A stretch of DNA of 64,000 bases. It comes from an uncultured Bradyrhizobium sp. (GTDB lineage: Bacteria > Pseudomonadota > Alphaproteobacteria > Rhizobiales > Xanthobacteraceae). Positions 51,801 through 60,749 of the stretch are shown here, in pieces. The notes below the pieces were generated by a model that saw nothing but the letters and a program-made list of their open reading frames with translations, was not told the DNA's origin and did not search any database. Location of the stretch: NCBI RefSeq assembly GCF_947648125.1, contig NZ_CANSMR010000005.1, positions 62,001-126,000 of the forward strand, given 5' to 3'. The position numbers and the translations under genes were made by a program. Every line of letters begins with the position of its first letter. Position 1 is the stretch's first letter.

Positions 51801-51878
51801 TCGCGCGACTGGCGAGCTAACGTGGAATCGACCACGGGGAAGCGCGAAGGGTTCCAACGCCGATCGCCTGGGCAACCA
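51801..51878 (+). ncRNA. ZTP riboswitch (pfl motif)
   Basis: The sequence folds as the ZTP aptamer. P1 is CGCGC / GCGCG (around 51802 and 51842). P2 is CGTGG / CCACG with loop AATCGA. The bases GGCGA (51811-51815) pair exactly with TCGCC (51864-51868) as the pseudoknot, and the hallmark GCCTGGGCA follows. A pfl aptamer binds ZTP/ZMP, the alarmone of 10-formyl-tetrahydrofolate shortage, and switches on folate or purine genes, commonly glyA, folD or purH. It lies 37 bases before the SHMT start. The call is by structure and consensus recall, without a covariance search. Confidence 0.85.
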
Positions 51879-51914
51879 ATCTGCTGGAAAAACAGCGTGT
51901 TGAGGAGCCCGAGC

Positions 51915-53192
51915 ATGCCGTCATTTCGCAACGAACTGTCCATCAACGATCAAGAGATCGCCGCCGCCCTTATGGGGGAAGAGCGCCGTCAACAGGACGG
52001 CGTAGAACTGATTCCGTCCGAGAATTACACCTACCCGGAGGTGCTTGAACTGCTCGGATCGGTCTTCACCAATAAATACTCCGAGGGATATCCGGGACGC
52101 AGATACTACGGCGGCCAGCAGTATACGGACGACGTCGAGAACCTCGCACGCCAGCGGGCCTGCTCGCTTTTTCGTGCCGAGCACGCCAACGTTCAGCCGC
52201 TTTCCGGATCACCGATGAATCAGGCCGTCTATCTCGGCCTATTGCAGCCCGGCGACACTATTCTCGCCATGGACCTGTCCCACGGCGGTCATCTCACCCA
52301 CGGCGCGCCGGTGTCCCACATGGGGCGTTTGTTCAACTTCATTCGCTACAAGACGGCACCGTCAAACGGCGCGATAGATTTCGATGAATTGCGCGCGATT
52401 GCGCGTGAGGCGCGTCCGAAGATGGTGTTGTGCGGCTACAGCTCCTATCCGCGCGACCTGGACTATGTGGCGTTCAAGAATATCGCCGATGAAGTTGGCG
52501 CGCTCACGATGGCTGACGTGAGCCACTATGGCGGATTGGTTGCCGCGAATGTCATGCGCAATCCGCTTGATGCCGGCTTCGACGTCATGACGACGACATC
52601 CCACAAGACACTGCGCGGCCCCCGCGGCGGGATCATCCTGTGCCGAAAGGAAAATGCCGGTCGGATCGATGCTTCCGTCTTTCCCGGGTTGCAGGGCGGA
52701 CCTCATATGAACGTCGTGGCCGGGACTGCTGTGACGCTCAAGAAGGCGGCGACCTCGGATTTCCAGGTTTACGCGCGGCAGGTTCTGCGCAACGCGAAGG
52801 TTCTTGCCGGCGCGCTGATGGAACGCGGGATGAAGCTGGTCACGGACGGGACGGACAATCACATGATGGTCGTCGATACGATAGCGTCCATCGGACTGGA
52901 CGGGCGAGCAGCCGAGGACGTGCTCGATGCCATCGCCATCACCACAAACAAGCAAGTTATTCCAGACGATCCGCGTCCGCCGCTCAGGCCAAGCGGTATT
53001 CGCCTTGGGACACCGGCAGCGACCACGCGTGGCATGGGAGATTCCGAAATGCGCCGTATCGGCGAGTTCATTGCGGGGGCTCTGCAGGCGAACGGAGACG
53101 ATGCGGTCCTTGCGCGTCTCAGGTCGGAGTGCATCGAGATGTGCCGAGCCTTTCCTGTTCCAGGCGTGGTGTCCAGGTCTCGACCGAACTGA
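51915..53192 (+). CDS. glyA: Serine hydroxymethyltransferase-like protein under a ZTP riboswitch
   Basis: A 425-residue PLP enzyme of the SHMT family, normal length. The Schiff-base Lys231 is in TTTSHKTLRGPRGG; the substrate region reads IPSENYTYPEVLELLGSVFTNKYSEGYP, close to the standard SEN..TNKYAEGYPG. The usual DMAHIAGL is here DVSHYGGL, a marked change near the PLP. It converts serine and tetrahydrofolate to glycine and methylene-THF, or acts on a related amino acid. Start at 51915 has GAGGAGC before it; the frame from 51822 is inside the riboswitch. It looks less GC-rich than its neighbours, which hints at transfer. Confidence 0.88.
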   Translation: MPSFRNELSINDQEIAAALMGEERRQQDGVELIPSENYTYPEVLELLGSVFTNKYSEGYPGRRYYGGQQYTDDVENLARQRACSLFRAEHANVQPLSGSPMNQAVYLGLLQPGDTILAMDLSHGGHLTHGAPVSHMGRLFNFIRYKTAPSNGAIDFDELRAIAREARPKMVLCGYSSYPRDLDYVAFKNIADEVGALTMADVSHYGGLVAANVMRNPLDAGFDVMTTTSHKTLRGPRGGIILCRKENAGRIDASVFPGLQGGPHMNVVAGTAVTLKKAATSDFQVYARQVLRNAKVLAGALMERGMKLVTDGTDNHMMVVDTIASIGLDGRAAEDVLDAIAITTNKQVIPDDPRPPLRPSGIRLGTPAATTRGMGDSEMRRIGEFIAGALQANGDDAVLARLRSECIEMCRAFPVPGVVSRSRPN

Positions 53193-53324
53193 TCGGCTCT
53201 ACACCAGCAACCGCAACTTGGCGCGCAGACGTACAGAACGAGGTCGGGCGCCGGCACCCAACCTCGACCGCCAAAAACGCATATGCGACAGCCCGGCGCT
53301 CGCTGAAGGTCAACCTGCCGGCCG

Positions 53325-53891
53325 CTACAGCCCCGCCAGATACTCCACCAGCGCGGCAAGGTCGTCGGGCGACGTCGCCAGCATCAGGTCGGACATGCCG
53401 GGATTGTTGCCGCGCGCGCGGGTGCGGAAATCGGCGATGGTTTTGGCGAGATAATCACGTCCCATCCCGGCGAGCCGTGGCACCGTGCCGTCGCCCTGGA
53501 AGCGATCGAGATGGCAGGCCGGGCAGCCGACCGAAGCGCTGGCACTGAGCGCCTTCGCTGCGACGTCCTTGGGCGCGCGCGGCTGGCCGAGGTCCGGCCA
53601 TGGCTTCTGCGAGAAATATTCCGCGATCGCCAACATGTCGTCGCGCTCGAACTCGGTCGCGATCGGCTGCATGATCTCGCTCTTGCGATCGCCGCGCTTG
53701 AAATCGCGCAGCTGGATGTAGAGATAGCCGGCCTGCTGGCCCCAGATCGTCGGAATGGTCTTGTCGACGGGCTTGCCGTTCTCCCCGTGGCAACCGGTGC
53801 AGACCTGCACCTTGTCCTCGATCGTCTCCGCGCGCGCCTGCCCCGCCATCAGCAGCAGCGCGGCGCCGCAGATCAATAATTTACCAAGCAT
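53325..53891 (-). CDS. Exported di-heme cytochrome c (c4-like)
   Basis: A 188-residue protein with a signal peptide (MLGKLLICGAALLLMAGQARA) and two c-type heme motifs, Cys31-x-x-Cys34-His35 in VCTGCHGENG and Cys123-x-x-Cys126-His127 in GCPACHLD. Each half has its own small cytochrome fold, as in c4 cytochromes. It lies downstream of the PQQ alcohol dehydrogenase gene on the same strand, with a terminator-like hairpin between, and may take electrons from that enzyme. Confidence 0.9.
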   Translation of the reverse strand: MLGKLLICGAALLLMAGQARAETIEDKVQVCTGCHGENGKPVDKTIPTIWGQQAGYLYIQLRDFKRGDRKSEIMQPIATEFERDDMLAIAEYFSQKPWPDLGQPRAPKDVAAKALSASASVGCPACHLDRFQGDGTVPRLAGMGRDYLAKTIADFRTRARGNNPGMSDLMLATSPDDLAALVEYLAGL

Positions 53892-53925
53892 CTGCTCATC
53901 CTGAGGCGCAGTATCCGTCCACCTT

Positions 53926-54012
53926 CGTCATTGCGAGGAGCGATAGCGACGAAGCAATCCATGCTTCCGCATAAGCGACACGATGGATTGCTTCGCTTCG
54001 CTCGCAATGACG
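53926..54012. repeat. Type D palindromic repeat
   Basis: Arms CGTCATTGCGAGGAGCGA... and ...CGAAGCGAGCAATGACG-like right arm ending CTCGCAATGACG at 54012, with inner pair GAAGCAATCCAT / ATGGATTGCTTC. A half copy is at 5369-5411. It lies between the PQQ dehydrogenase gene and the cytochrome gene. Confidence 0.85.
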
Positions 54013-54027
54013 CGGTTAGAACTTTCA

Positions 54028-54067
54028 TCCAAACAAAGCGGAGGCGGGACCGGACCGGTCCCGCCTC
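54028..54067 (-). terminator. Probable terminator of the PQQ dehydrogenase gene
   Basis: On the minus strand GAGGCGGGACC and GGTCCCGCCTC form an 11-base-pair stem, followed by CGCTTTGTTTGG. The T-run is broken but present. It lies about 43 bases after the stop codon. Confidence 0.7.
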
Positions 54068-54109
54068 GCCGTCAATGCTTGCACGCGCGATTATGCATCC
54101 CGCCCCGGC

Positions 54110-55819
54110 TCAGTCGAGCGTGAAGGCGATGATGTTGTTGCCACGCTTGTAATCGATTTGGGTGTTACCACCCGCGCCGACCACGACATATTGCTTGCCG
54201 CCGATCATGTAGCTCGACGGCGGCGCGTTGACGCCGGCGCCGGCGCGGAAGCTCCACAGCTCCTTGCCACTCGACGAATTATAGGCCGCGAACTTGCCGT
54301 TGCCTTCGCCGGTGAACACGAGGCCTCCGGCCGTGGCGAGGATGCCACCGATCATCGGCTCGGGTGTCTTGACCTGCCACTTGATCTTGCCGGTGTTGTA
54401 GTTCACCGCGGTGATGTTGCCCGACTGCTTCTCGCTCGGGATCACCTTGAAGGCGCCGCCCAGCCACAGCTTGCCGTTCGGATAGGCCGAGTTTTCGACG
54501 TGGTAGGTCATCGGCTGGTGCAGATTGATGGCGTAAGCCAGCTCCTGTCCCGGATCGGTCGCGATCGGCGACCATTCGACGCCGCCATTGGCGCCGGGCA
54601 GCATGCGCGCACCTTCCTTGGTCGGCAGCACCCACATGTTCTCCTGCGGCACCATCGCCTCGGAGAAGCGGATCAGGCTGCAGTCCTTGCGATCGTGCAC
54701 ATAGATGTGCCCGGTCTTGCCGGCATGGATGACGCCGGGAATCGTCTTGCCGTCCTTGTCCTTGACGTTGACCAGCACCGTCGGGCTGACCGCGTCGAGA
54801 TCCCAGACGTCATGGGCGATGTACTGGAAGTGGCAGACATACTTGCCGGTATCGAGATCGAGCGAGACCAGCGAGTTGGTGTAGAGGTTGTCGCCGGGCC
54901 GGTTCGAGCCGTCGAGGTCGGGCGACGGATTGCCGACGACGAAGTAGATCCGGTTGGTCGCGAGATCGACCGACGGATTCTGCCATACGCCGCCACCGAG
55001 CTTGGCATAGGGATCGCCGATCTTGGCGAGCATGTCCTTCTCGGCCTGGATATTGCGATGCATGTCGCGGCCGGTGGCGTCCTTGGTCGCCCAGACCCCG
55101 ACGGAGTTCTCCGGAATGGTGTTGAAATTCCAGAGCTGCTTGCCGGTCTTGGCGTCATAGGCACGCACGAAACCGCGGATGCCGTATTCGCCGCCATTGG
55201 TGCCGATCAGCACCTTGTCCTTGACCACGGTCGGCGCCATCGTCTCGCTGTAGCCGAGTTCGGGATCGGCGATGTTGGTGGTCCAGACCACCTCGCCGGT
55301 CTTGGCGTTCAGCGCCATCAGCTTGGAATCCAGCGTCGCCAGATAGACCCGGTCGCCGAGCACCTGGACGCCGCGATTGTTGGGACCGCAGCAATAGATC
55401 GTGATCGGCCCCATCTTGTGGGCGTAGTGCCAGAGCTGCTGGCCGGTCTTGGCGTCGAGCGCATAGACGTGGCTGAACGACGTCGTGACATACATCACGC
55501 CGTCAACCACGATCGGCGATGTCTCGAGCGACTCCTTGACGTCGGTCTGGAAAATCCAGGCAACGTGCAGGTTCTTCACATTGTCCCGGCTGATCTGCTT
55601 GCCCGGATAAAACCGCGTCTGGGCGTAATTTCCATTGGTGAGCAGGAAGTCCTTGGCGTTCTTGTCGGCGGCGTTGAGCTGCTCCTGGGTCACCGGAGGC
55701 ACATTGGCGTTCCCCAGGACCGACTGCTTCTCCTGCTTGACTTCTTGTGCGATGGCAGCACCGGACAACAGGCCAACGCCGATCGCTGCGGCGAATGCCG
55801 CAAGCCCTTTCACGTACAT
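54110..55819 (-). CDS. PQQ-dependent alcohol dehydrogenase (methanol/ethanol family), possible lanthanide type
   Basis: A 569-residue periplasmic quinoprotein with a signal peptide (to about residue 24) and eight propeller blades marked by repeated AxDAKTGxxxW motifs (for example [13 protein letters not shown]). It has the vicinal Cys-Cys in [10 protein letters not shown] that stacks on PQQ. The catalytic region reads HDVWDLDAV with Asp340 and a second Asp342 two residues on. In XoxF and ExaF enzymes this extra Asp marks lanthanide use, where calcium enzymes have another residue. It oxidises alcohols and passes electrons to cytochrome c. No cytochrome domain is fused. Confidence 0.9.
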   Translation of the reverse strand: MYVKGLAAFAAAIGVGLLSGAAIAQEVKQEKQSVLGNANVPPVTQEQLNAADKNAKDFLLTNGNYAQTRFYPGKQISRDNVKNLHVAWIFQTDVKESLETSPIVVDGVMYVTTSFSHVYALDAKTGQQLWHYAHKMGPITIYCCGPNNRGVQVLGDRVYLATLDSKLMALNAKTGEVVWTTNIADPELGYSETMAPTVVKDKVLIGTNGGEYGIRGFVRAYDAKTGKQLWNFNTIPENSVGVWATKDATGRDMHRNIQAEKDMLAKIGDPYAKLGGGVWQNPSVDLATNRIYFVVGNPSPDLDGSNRPGDNLYTNSLVSLDLDTGKYVCHFQYIAHDVWDLDAVSPTVLVNVKDKDGKTIPGVIHAGKTGHIYVHDRKDCSLIRFSEAMVPQENMWVLPTKEGARMLPGANGGVEWSPIATDPGQELAYAINLHQPMTYHVENSAYPNGKLWLGGAFKVIPSEKQSGNITAVNYNTGKIKWQVKTPEPMIGGILATAGGLVFTGEGNGKFAAYNSSSGKELWSFRAGAGVNAPPSSYMIGGKQYVVVGAGGNTQIDYKRGNNIIAFTLD

Positions 55820-56267
55820 AGTCTCCCCCGTTATTTCTTGGTTGCAGTATCAGGGATGGTGTTTGCTACTTCCCCCTCGAGGCCTGGCGTAGCGAGCGCG
55901 CACCGTGGTGGCTTTGGTTGCGCTGCAATAGATGATCAAAAAAAGACAACGACAGGTATCGATGGACGGGTTCCATGTTAGCGCTGTCGTTCACAAAGAC
56001 AACCGATGCGCTCAATGCGAAGCCGGAACCGCATGCGTTCGCGCGCCCGAAGTGCTGCGACCGCGGGCTTGCATCAACCTGAGCAATATCGGTGGCTTCC
56101 GACGCCTTCGCGCATCGCCGGACGCATTCGCCTTCGCAGGCGCAGCACGCAAAATGAGACTAAGCGTCAAGCGACGGCGGCGCACGAGGTGCGGCGCCGG
56201 CTGAGGCCATTGGTCTTGGCCGGCGCGAACACCTGCTCCCGGGTTACTTCCGAGTTACTCCCAAAAA
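55820..56267. other. 448-base intergenic region, no gene seen
   Basis: It lies upstream of the PQQ dehydrogenase gene and downstream of the second ABC operon. The part near 55930-55950 (GATGATCAAAAAAAGACAACG) is AT-rich and may belong to the dehydrogenase promoter. A 90-codon frame at 55932-56204 has odd composition and no ribosome site, so I do not call it. No palindromic repeat of types A-G is present. Confidence 0.5.
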
Positions 56268-57758
56268 TTACTCCCAAGACAAGGTCGAGAAATCATTTTC
56301 GAACTGCGGCACGTCCTTCCACACGCCCTTCAGCTTCTTGCTGGCGATCGTGATCAATTGCGGCTGGAACAGGAAGCCGGCGACCGCATCGGTTGCCAGC
56401 ATCCGCTGCGCGTCGCCGAGCAGCTTTGCCCGGCCGGCCTCGTCAGGCGTCGCCATGATCTGCTGATAGAGCGCGTTGAACGCCTCGGACTTGTAGCCGA
56501 GATAGTAATCCGGCTCGGTCATCTTCACGAGGTCGAACGGCTCGACATGCGCGACGATGGTGAGGTCGTAATTGTGCGGGCCGGTGAAGACCTGCGACAG
56601 CCACTGCGCCCATTCGACGTTCTCGATCTTGGCAACGATGCCGACCTTTGCGAGCTGAGCCGCGAGGACCTCGCCGCCCTGCCGCGCGTAGGACGGCGGC
56701 GGCAGTTTCAGGCTGAGCTCGAGCGGCGTCTTGACGCCGGCCTCGGCCAGCAGCTTTTTGGCGAGTTCAGGATCGTAGGGGTTGATGCCGGTGGTATCGA
56801 CATAGCCGAGCGATCCCGGCGTGTAGAAGCTGCCGATCGGCGTGCCGAAGCCGTCGACCGCGCCGTCGATCATCGCCTTGCGGTCGATCGCGGCCAGGAT
56901 GGCGCGGCGAACCCGGACGTCGTCGAGCGGCTTCTTGCGCTCGTTGATGCCGACGATGGTTTTTGTTCGCGAGCCGCCGATCAGCACATTGAAGCGCGGA
57001 TCGGCCTTGAACTGCGCCAAGCTGCGCGCCGCCGCAACCCGTGGAAACGCGTCGACGTCGCCCGACAACAGCGCCGCGACCTGCGCGGCGGGATCGCCGA
57101 CGAAGCGGATCGTCACCTTGGCGAGCTTGATCGCGGTGGCGTTGCGGTACTCCGGCCATTTGACCAGCGTGATCGACGAGCCCTTGGCCCAGCTGCCGAG
57201 CGTGTAGGGTCCGGTGCCGACCGGTTGGGTCACATCGGTCGGCGCGCTCTTCGGCTCGACGATCGAGCCCGATGCCTGGCCGAGCAGAAACGGCAGGTTC
57301 GGCTCGGAATACTTCAACGCAACGACGATCGTCTCCGGATCGGGCGCCGTCACCGACGCGAACGCCTGGTACAGGCTCCTGTCCTTGTTGGTCGAGGTCG
57401 GCGCCGCGGCACGGTCGAACGTGAACTTGACCGCCGCGGAATCGAACGGCTCGCCGTTGTGGAATTTGACGCCCCTGCGGAGCTTGAAGGTGTAGGTCCT
57501 GAGATCCGGCGAGGCTTGCCAGCTCTCGGCGAGCAGCGGCGACACCGAGCCGTCCTCGTTGATCTTGGTCAGCGTCTCGTAGACGTTGTAGAGCGTGACT
57601 TCGGCGATCGCCGCGGCCGCCGCGTTGGTGGGATCGAGTCCCGGCGGCTCCAGCGTCATGCCCATCACGACGCTGTCCTTCTTGCCCTGCGCGAGGCTCG
57701 GCAGCGGCGCTGCGGCGAGCGCGGCAGTGGCCGCAATGACGCACAATTTCCTCAACAT
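56268..57758 (-). CDS. Peptide-type ABC transporter substrate-binding protein
   Basis: A 496-residue family 5 solute-binding protein with a Sec signal peptide (MLRKLCVIAATAALAAAPLPSLA). Family segments include LAESWQASPDLRTYTFKLRRGVKFHNGEPFDSAAVKFTFDR and TQPVGTGPYTLGSW. It is the last gene of the second importer operon, after the ATPases. Ligand unknown; the linked amidase suggests an amide, peptide or similar compound. Confidence 0.92.
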   Translation of the reverse strand: MLRKLCVIAATAALAAAPLPSLAQGKKDSVVMGMTLEPPGLDPTNAAAAAIAEVTLYNVYETLTKINEDGSVSPLLAESWQASPDLRTYTFKLRRGVKFHNGEPFDSAAVKFTFDRAAAPTSTNKDRSLYQAFASVTAPDPETIVVALKYSEPNLPFLLGQASGSIVEPKSAPTDVTQPVGTGPYTLGSWAKGSSITLVKWPEYRNATAIKLAKVTIRFVGDPAAQVAALLSGDVDAFPRVAAARSLAQFKADPRFNVLIGGSRTKTIVGINERKKPLDDVRVRRAILAAIDRKAMIDGAVDGFGTPIGSFYTPGSLGYVDTTGINPYDPELAKKLLAEAGVKTPLELSLKLPPPSYARQGGEVLAAQLAKVGIVAKIENVEWAQWLSQVFTGPHNYDLTIVAHVEPFDLVKMTEPDYYLGYKSEAFNALYQQIMATPDEAGRAKLLGDAQRMLATDAVAGFLFQPQLITIASKKLKGVWKDVPQFENDFSTLSWE

Positions 57759-57814
57759 TGGTCTGCTCCCCGGACGTGCTCTTTGACCAGCCTAGGTCAA
57801 CCTCACACAAAAGA

Positions 57815-58849
57815 CTAACCGGCCTCGGCGACCACTGGCGGCAGCGCCATCACGGCTTCGGCGTAATGGCAGGCCGCCAGATGGGCGTCTCCCACGTTGC
57901 GTAGCGCAGGCGCGGTCTCGCGACAATGCTGGTCGGCGAGAGGGCAGCGCGGCGCGTAGGGACAGCCGGCCACAGCCGACGCCTGCGAGCCGATCGCCTG
58001 CGCGCCGCGGCGCCGCCGAACGCCACCGGCCCGCGCCCGCGGAACCGCATCGAGCAGCGCGCGCGTGTAGGGATGGGCGCTGTGGGCGAACAGATCGGCG
58101 GGACGCCCCTGCTCGACGATCCGCCCGAGATACATCACCGCGATCTCGTCGCAGAGCAGATCGACCACCGCGAGATCATGGCTGATCAGGATGTAGCTGA
58201 GCCCGAATTCGTCCTGCAGATCCTGCATCAGATTGAGCACCTGCGCCTGCACGGAGACGTCGAGCGCCGAGACCGGCTCGTCGGCGACGATCAGCTTCGG
58301 CTGGGTGATCAGCGCGCGCGCAATCGCAATGCGCTGACGCTGACCGCCGGAGAATTCGTGCGGGAACTTGTCCATGTCGGCATCGCGCAACCCGACCTGC
58401 CGCAGCACCGTGGCGACGCGCTCGCGCAGGCTGCCGCGATCGATCCGCCCGAGCGCAGTCAGCGGCTCGGCCACGATGCGCGCGATGGTCTGTCGCGGAT
58501 CGAGCGAGCCGTAGGGATCCTGGAATACCATCTGGAAATCGCGGCGCGCGCGGCGCAGCTCGTCCGGCGGCATCCGGTTGAGGTCGCGGCCCAGCAACGA
58601 CACCGTGCCCGATGACGGCCGCTCCAGCGCCATCACCAGTCGCGCAAAGGTCGATTTGCCCGACCCGGACTCGCCGACGACGCCGAGGCTCTTGCCCGGC
58701 ATCACTCGCACCGTGACGCCATTGAGCGCGTGCACTTGCGCTGCGGGCTTGAACAGGCTTTCACGCGGCAGGGTGTAACGTTGCGCGAGGTCTGTCACCT
58801 CGAGCAACGGCGTCGCGGGGTCGGGCTGGGGCTGATCAAGCACCGTCAT
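57815..58849 (-). CDS. Peptide-type ABC transporter ATP-binding protein (DppF/OppF)
   Basis: A 344-residue ABC ATPase: Walker A GESGSGKS, signature [20 protein letters not shown] and Walker [14 protein letters not shown], with the OppF-type Cys-rich end (CPYAPRCPLADQHCRE). Start 58849 overlaps the stop of the preceding ATPase gene in ATGA; the longer frame to 58987 lies inside that gene. Confidence 0.93.
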   Translation of the reverse strand: MTVLDQPQPDPATPLLEVTDLAQRYTLPRESLFKPAAQVHALNGVTVRVMPGKSLGVVGESGSGKSTFARLVMALERPSSGTVSLLGRDLNRMPPDELRRARRDFQMVFQDPYGSLDPRQTIARIVAEPLTALGRIDRGSLRERVATVLRQVGLRDADMDKFPHEFSGGQRQRIAIARALITQPKLIVADEPVSALDVSVQAQVLNLMQDLQDEFGLSYILISHDLAVVDLLCDEIAVMYLGRIVEQGRPADLFAHSAHPYTRALLDAVPRARAGGVRRRRGAQAIGSQASAVAGCPYAPRCPLADQHCRETAPALRNVGDAHLAACHYAEAVMALPPVVAEAG

Positions 58850-59856
58850 GTGCCGACGCCTCCGGCGGCCATCGAGACGTCGGTCCTGATGCAGCGCACG
58901 CCATGCGCCGCGCCGACATCGACCACAGCCGGCAGCGCCGCGCGGCAACGCGCCTCGACGATCGCGCAACGGTCGGCGAAGGTGCAACCCGCGGGCAGGT
59001 CAGCCAGCTCCGGCACCGTGCCGGCGATGGTCTTGAGCCGCGTGCCCTTGCGTGCGCCGAGCCGCGGCCGGGCGCGGAACAGGCCCTGCGTATAGGGATG
59101 GCCCATCCGCGTGAACACGGCATCCGTGGCGCCGCTTTCGACGACGGTGCCGCCATACATCACCATCATGCGCTCGACATTCTCGGCGATCACGCCGAGA
59201 TCGTGCGAGATCAGGATCATCGACATGCCGCGCTCCGCGACGAGATCGGCGATCAGATCGAGGATCTGGCCCTGGATCGTGACGTCGAGCGCCGTGGTCG
59301 GCTCGTCGGCGATCAGCACATCGGGCTGGCAGGCCAGCGCCATCGCGATCGTGATGCGCTGGCGCTGGCCACCGGAAAACTGGTGCGGATAGGCATCGAC
59401 CCGCTTCGCCGCATCCGGCAGCCCGACGCGATCGAGCAAGGCAATCGCTTCGCCGCGCGCCTCGGCCGCCGAGACACCGGTATGACGCCGCAGCGGCTCG
59501 GCGACCTGGTGCCCGATCGTGTGCATCGGATTGAGCGCGGTCATCGGCTCCTGGAAGATCATGCTGATGCGGTTGCCGCGCAGCTTACAATAGGCCGCAT
59601 CCGGCAGGCCGACGAGCTCCGCGCCATCGAGCCGGATGCTGCCGCTGATCACGGCGCTATCGGGCAGCAGCCCCATCAGGGCCAGTGCCGTGACCGACTT
59701 GCCGCAGCCGGATTCGCCGACCAGCCCGAGCGTCTCGCCGCGGCGAAGCGCGAAGCTGACGCCGCGGACCGCCTGGGCCGGGCCGCGGCTGGTGTTGAGC
59801 CGGACGCCCAGGTCCTTCACCTCGATCAGCGGCGCACCTGTGTCAGCCATGCTCAA
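58846..59856 (-). CDS. Peptide-type ABC transporter ATP-binding protein (DppD/OppD)
   Basis: A 336-residue ABC ATPase with Walker A GESGCGKS, signature [20 protein letters not shown], Walker [14 protein letters not shown], and a Cys-containing C-terminal segment ([18 protein letters not shown]). Its start overlaps the permease stop by four bases and its stop overlaps the next ATPase start, so it is inside a tightly coupled operon. Confidence 0.93.
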   Translation of the reverse strand: MSMADTGAPLIEVKDLGVRLNTSRGPAQAVRGVSFALRRGETLGLVGESGCGKSVTALALMGLLPDSAVISGSIRLDGAELVGLPDAAYCKLRGNRISMIFQEPMTALNPMHTIGHQVAEPLRRHTGVSAAEARGEAIALLDRVGLPDAAKRVDAYPHQFSGGQRQRITIAMALACQPDVLIADEPTTALDVTIQGQILDLIADLVAERGMSMILISHDLGVIAENVERMMVMYGGTVVESGATDAVFTRMGHPYTQGLFRARPRLGARKGTRLKTIAGTVPELADLPAGCTFADRCAIVEARCRAALPAVVDVGAAHGVRCIRTDVSMAAGGVGT

Positions 59857-60749
59857 CGCTCCCGCGCCAGACGCGGATCGAGCAGATCGCGAAGGCCGTC
59901 ACCGAGGAGATTGAGCCCGAGCACCGCGATCGCGATCGCAACACCGGGATAGACCGCGAGCATCGGCGACTGGAACAGCAGGGTCTGCGCATCATTGAGC
60001 ATGCGGCCCCAGGACGGCTGCGGCGGCTGCGTGCCGAGCCCGAGATAGGACAGCGCGGCCTCGGCGAGGATCGCCAGCGCGAACTGGATCGTCGCCTGCA
60101 CGATCAGGATCGACAGGATGTTCGGCAGCACGTGCTCGATCGTGATGCGGAATGAGCCCTTGCCCGCGGCGCGCGCGGCCAGCACGAATTCGCGGGCCCA
60201 GATCGCATTGGCCGAGCCGCGGGTGACGCGGACGAAGGTAGGGATCTGGAAGATGCCGATCGCGGTGATCGACGTCACCATGCCGGGGCCCGCGACGGCG
60301 GCGAGCATGATGGCCGACAGCACCGCCGGGAAAGCGAAGGTGAAGTCGCTCATCCGCATGATGAACTCCTCGGTCCAGCCCTTGCGGGCCGCTGCGATCA
60401 GGCCGAGGCCAACGCCGAAGGTCAGGCCGATGCCGACGGCGATGACGCCGACCATGATGGTGGAGCGCGCGCCGACCAGCAGCAGCGAGACGATGTCGCG
60501 GCCGAGCACGTCGGTGCCGAGCCAATGCGCCGCCGACGGCGGGTGCAGTTTCGAGGCGACGTCGATGTCATAGGCGGACCACGGCGTCCAGACCAGCGAC
60601 AGCAGCGCCGCGCCGAGGACGGACAGGCTGAGTACGGCGCCAAGCACGAAGCTGCGATGGCGCAGGGCACGGCGCCAGAAGCCGATCGCAGGCCTTGCGC
60701 CGGGTGCGAGTGCCGGCGCGCCGACGGATGCGGTCAGCGGCGCGCTCAC
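59853..60749 (-). CDS. ABC transporter permease (DppC/OppC type)
   Basis: A 298-residue membrane protein with about six segments. Typical DppC motifs are HWLGTDVLGRDIVSLLLVGARSTIMVG and VLAARAAGKGSFRITIEHVLPNIL (EAA loop). It overlaps both neighbours by four bases. Confidence 0.92.
   Translation of the reverse strand: MSAPLTASVGAPALAPGARPAIGFWRRALRHRSFVLGAVLSLSVLGAALLSLVWTPWSAYDIDVASKLHPPSAAHWLGTDVLGRDIVSLLLVGARSTIMVGVIAVGIGLTFGVGLGLIAAARKGWTEEFIMRMSDFTFAFPAVLSAIMLAAVAGPGMVTSITAIGIFQIPTFVRVTRGSANAIWAREFVLAARAAGKGSFRITIEHVLPNILSILIVQATIQFALAILAEAALSYLGLGTQPPQPSWGRMLNDAQTLLFQSPMLAVYPGVAIAIAVLGLNLLGDGLRDLLDPRLARER

Noticed and set aside
51822..51914. Longer SHMT reading frame starting upstream at 51822
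   Set aside because: The added codons lie inside the ZTP aptamer, and the start at 51915 has a proper ribosome site.
5369..54012. CRISPR-like or tandem arrays among the repeats
   Set aside because: The repeats are dispersed palindromes at gene borders, with no regular spacers or cas genes.
54158..55981. 607-codon frame antisense to the PQQ dehydrogenase
   Set aside because: Shadow frame; propeller motifs are on the minus strand.
55932..56204. 90-codon frame in the gap before the PQQ dehydrogenase
   Set aside because: Basic, low-complexity product, no ribosome site and no recognisable domain.
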